From Candidatus Shapirobacteria bacterium UBA1420 (GTDB lineage: Bacteria > Patescibacteriota > Microgenomatia > UBA12405), in the NCBI GenBank assembly GCA_002304845.1, contig DBPM01000002.1, positions 1-5,028 on the forward strand: a stretch of 5,028 nt of DNA, written 5' to 3'. The notes under the pieces were generated by a model. The model was not told the DNA's origin. It made no database searches and worked only from the letters and a program-made list of their open reading frames with translations. This document shows, piece after piece, positions 4,963 to 5,028 of the stretch; positions within the stretch are counted from its first letter, which is position 1; each line of letters opens with the position of its first letter. The position numbers and the translations under genes were made by a program.

Positions 4963-5028
4963 ATGGACAAAAAATTAGAAACCATACTCGACCAAATCAG
5001 TCAACTTTCGGTTCTTGAACTCTCCGAA
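4963..5028 (+). CDS. rplL: 50S ribosomal protein L7/L12 (5' part only)
   Basis: L7/L12 forms the multi-copy flexible stalk that recruits EF-Tu, EF-G and other GTPases. Only 22 codons are in the window: MDKKLETILDQISQLSVLEL followed by Ser-Glu. This matches the N-terminal dimerisation helix of the family, which binds the C-terminal helix of L10 (ISxLSVLELSELVK in many bacteria). The frame is open to the window edge. The ATG is 20 bases after the rplJ stop, in an A/T-only spacer without a Shine-Dalgarno site. The position directly after rplJ removes most doubt despite the short length. Confidence 0.93.
   Translation, partial: MDKKLETILDQISQLSVLELSE

Noticed and set aside
1..5028. Alternative genetic code with UGA as glycine, as in Gracilibacteria/SR1
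   Set aside because: Two genes end at TGA (3346-3348 and 3920-3922) at sensible protein ends, and no in-frame TGA occurs in the conserved genes.

Overview
This window carries the secE-nusG-rplK-rplA-rplJ-rplL cluster (protein export, transcription elongation and the L1/L12 ribosomal stalks) of an AT-rich bacterium. It most resembles the Candidate Phyla Radiation (Patescibacteria), probably Microgenomates. The pointers are a ribosomal protein L1 with a shortened middle domain and a lysine-rich N-terminal extension, a compact MurF-like ligase without the usual first domain, and few Shine-Dalgarno sites. The phylum call is inference from gene content, since no rRNA is present. TGA is used as a stop by two genes and never seen inside the others, so the recoded UGA code of some CPR lineages does not apply.

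Layout, left to right. The 3' end of secE (2-169) is followed 2 bases later by nusG (172-768), then rplK (786-1211). A 165-base AT-rich spacer with an imperfect inverted repeat separates rplK from rplA (1377-2105). The usual rplA-rplJ junction is then interrupted by about 2.3 kb: a MurF-like ligase on the + strand (2186-3403), and a HAD-type hydrolase (3346-3942) plus a small unrecognised gene (3920-4234) on the - strand. The ligase and hydrolase converge and overlap by 58 bases. The two - strand genes overlap by 23 bases and look like one transcript. rplJ (4424-4942) and the first 22 codons of rplL (from 4963) close the window.

The richest regulatory stretch is 4235-4423. Two divergent sigma70-type promoters share almost the same -35 bases: one drives the small gene and hydrolase leftward, the other rplJL rightward. 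The rplJ side continues into an L10-leader RNA with the conserved CGAAGACA element and CCGAGG closing strand, then an intrinsic terminator 11 bases before the rplJ start. The four arms can form a terminator/antiterminator switch, so rplJL is probably controlled by the L10-L12 complex through transcription attenuation, as known from Bacillus subtilis. I see no tRNA, rRNA, CRISPR array, transposase or phage gene. The most unusual items are the attenuator with its overlapping divergent promoters, the inserted Mur/HAD/unknown module, the reduced L1 and the rplK-rplA repeat.
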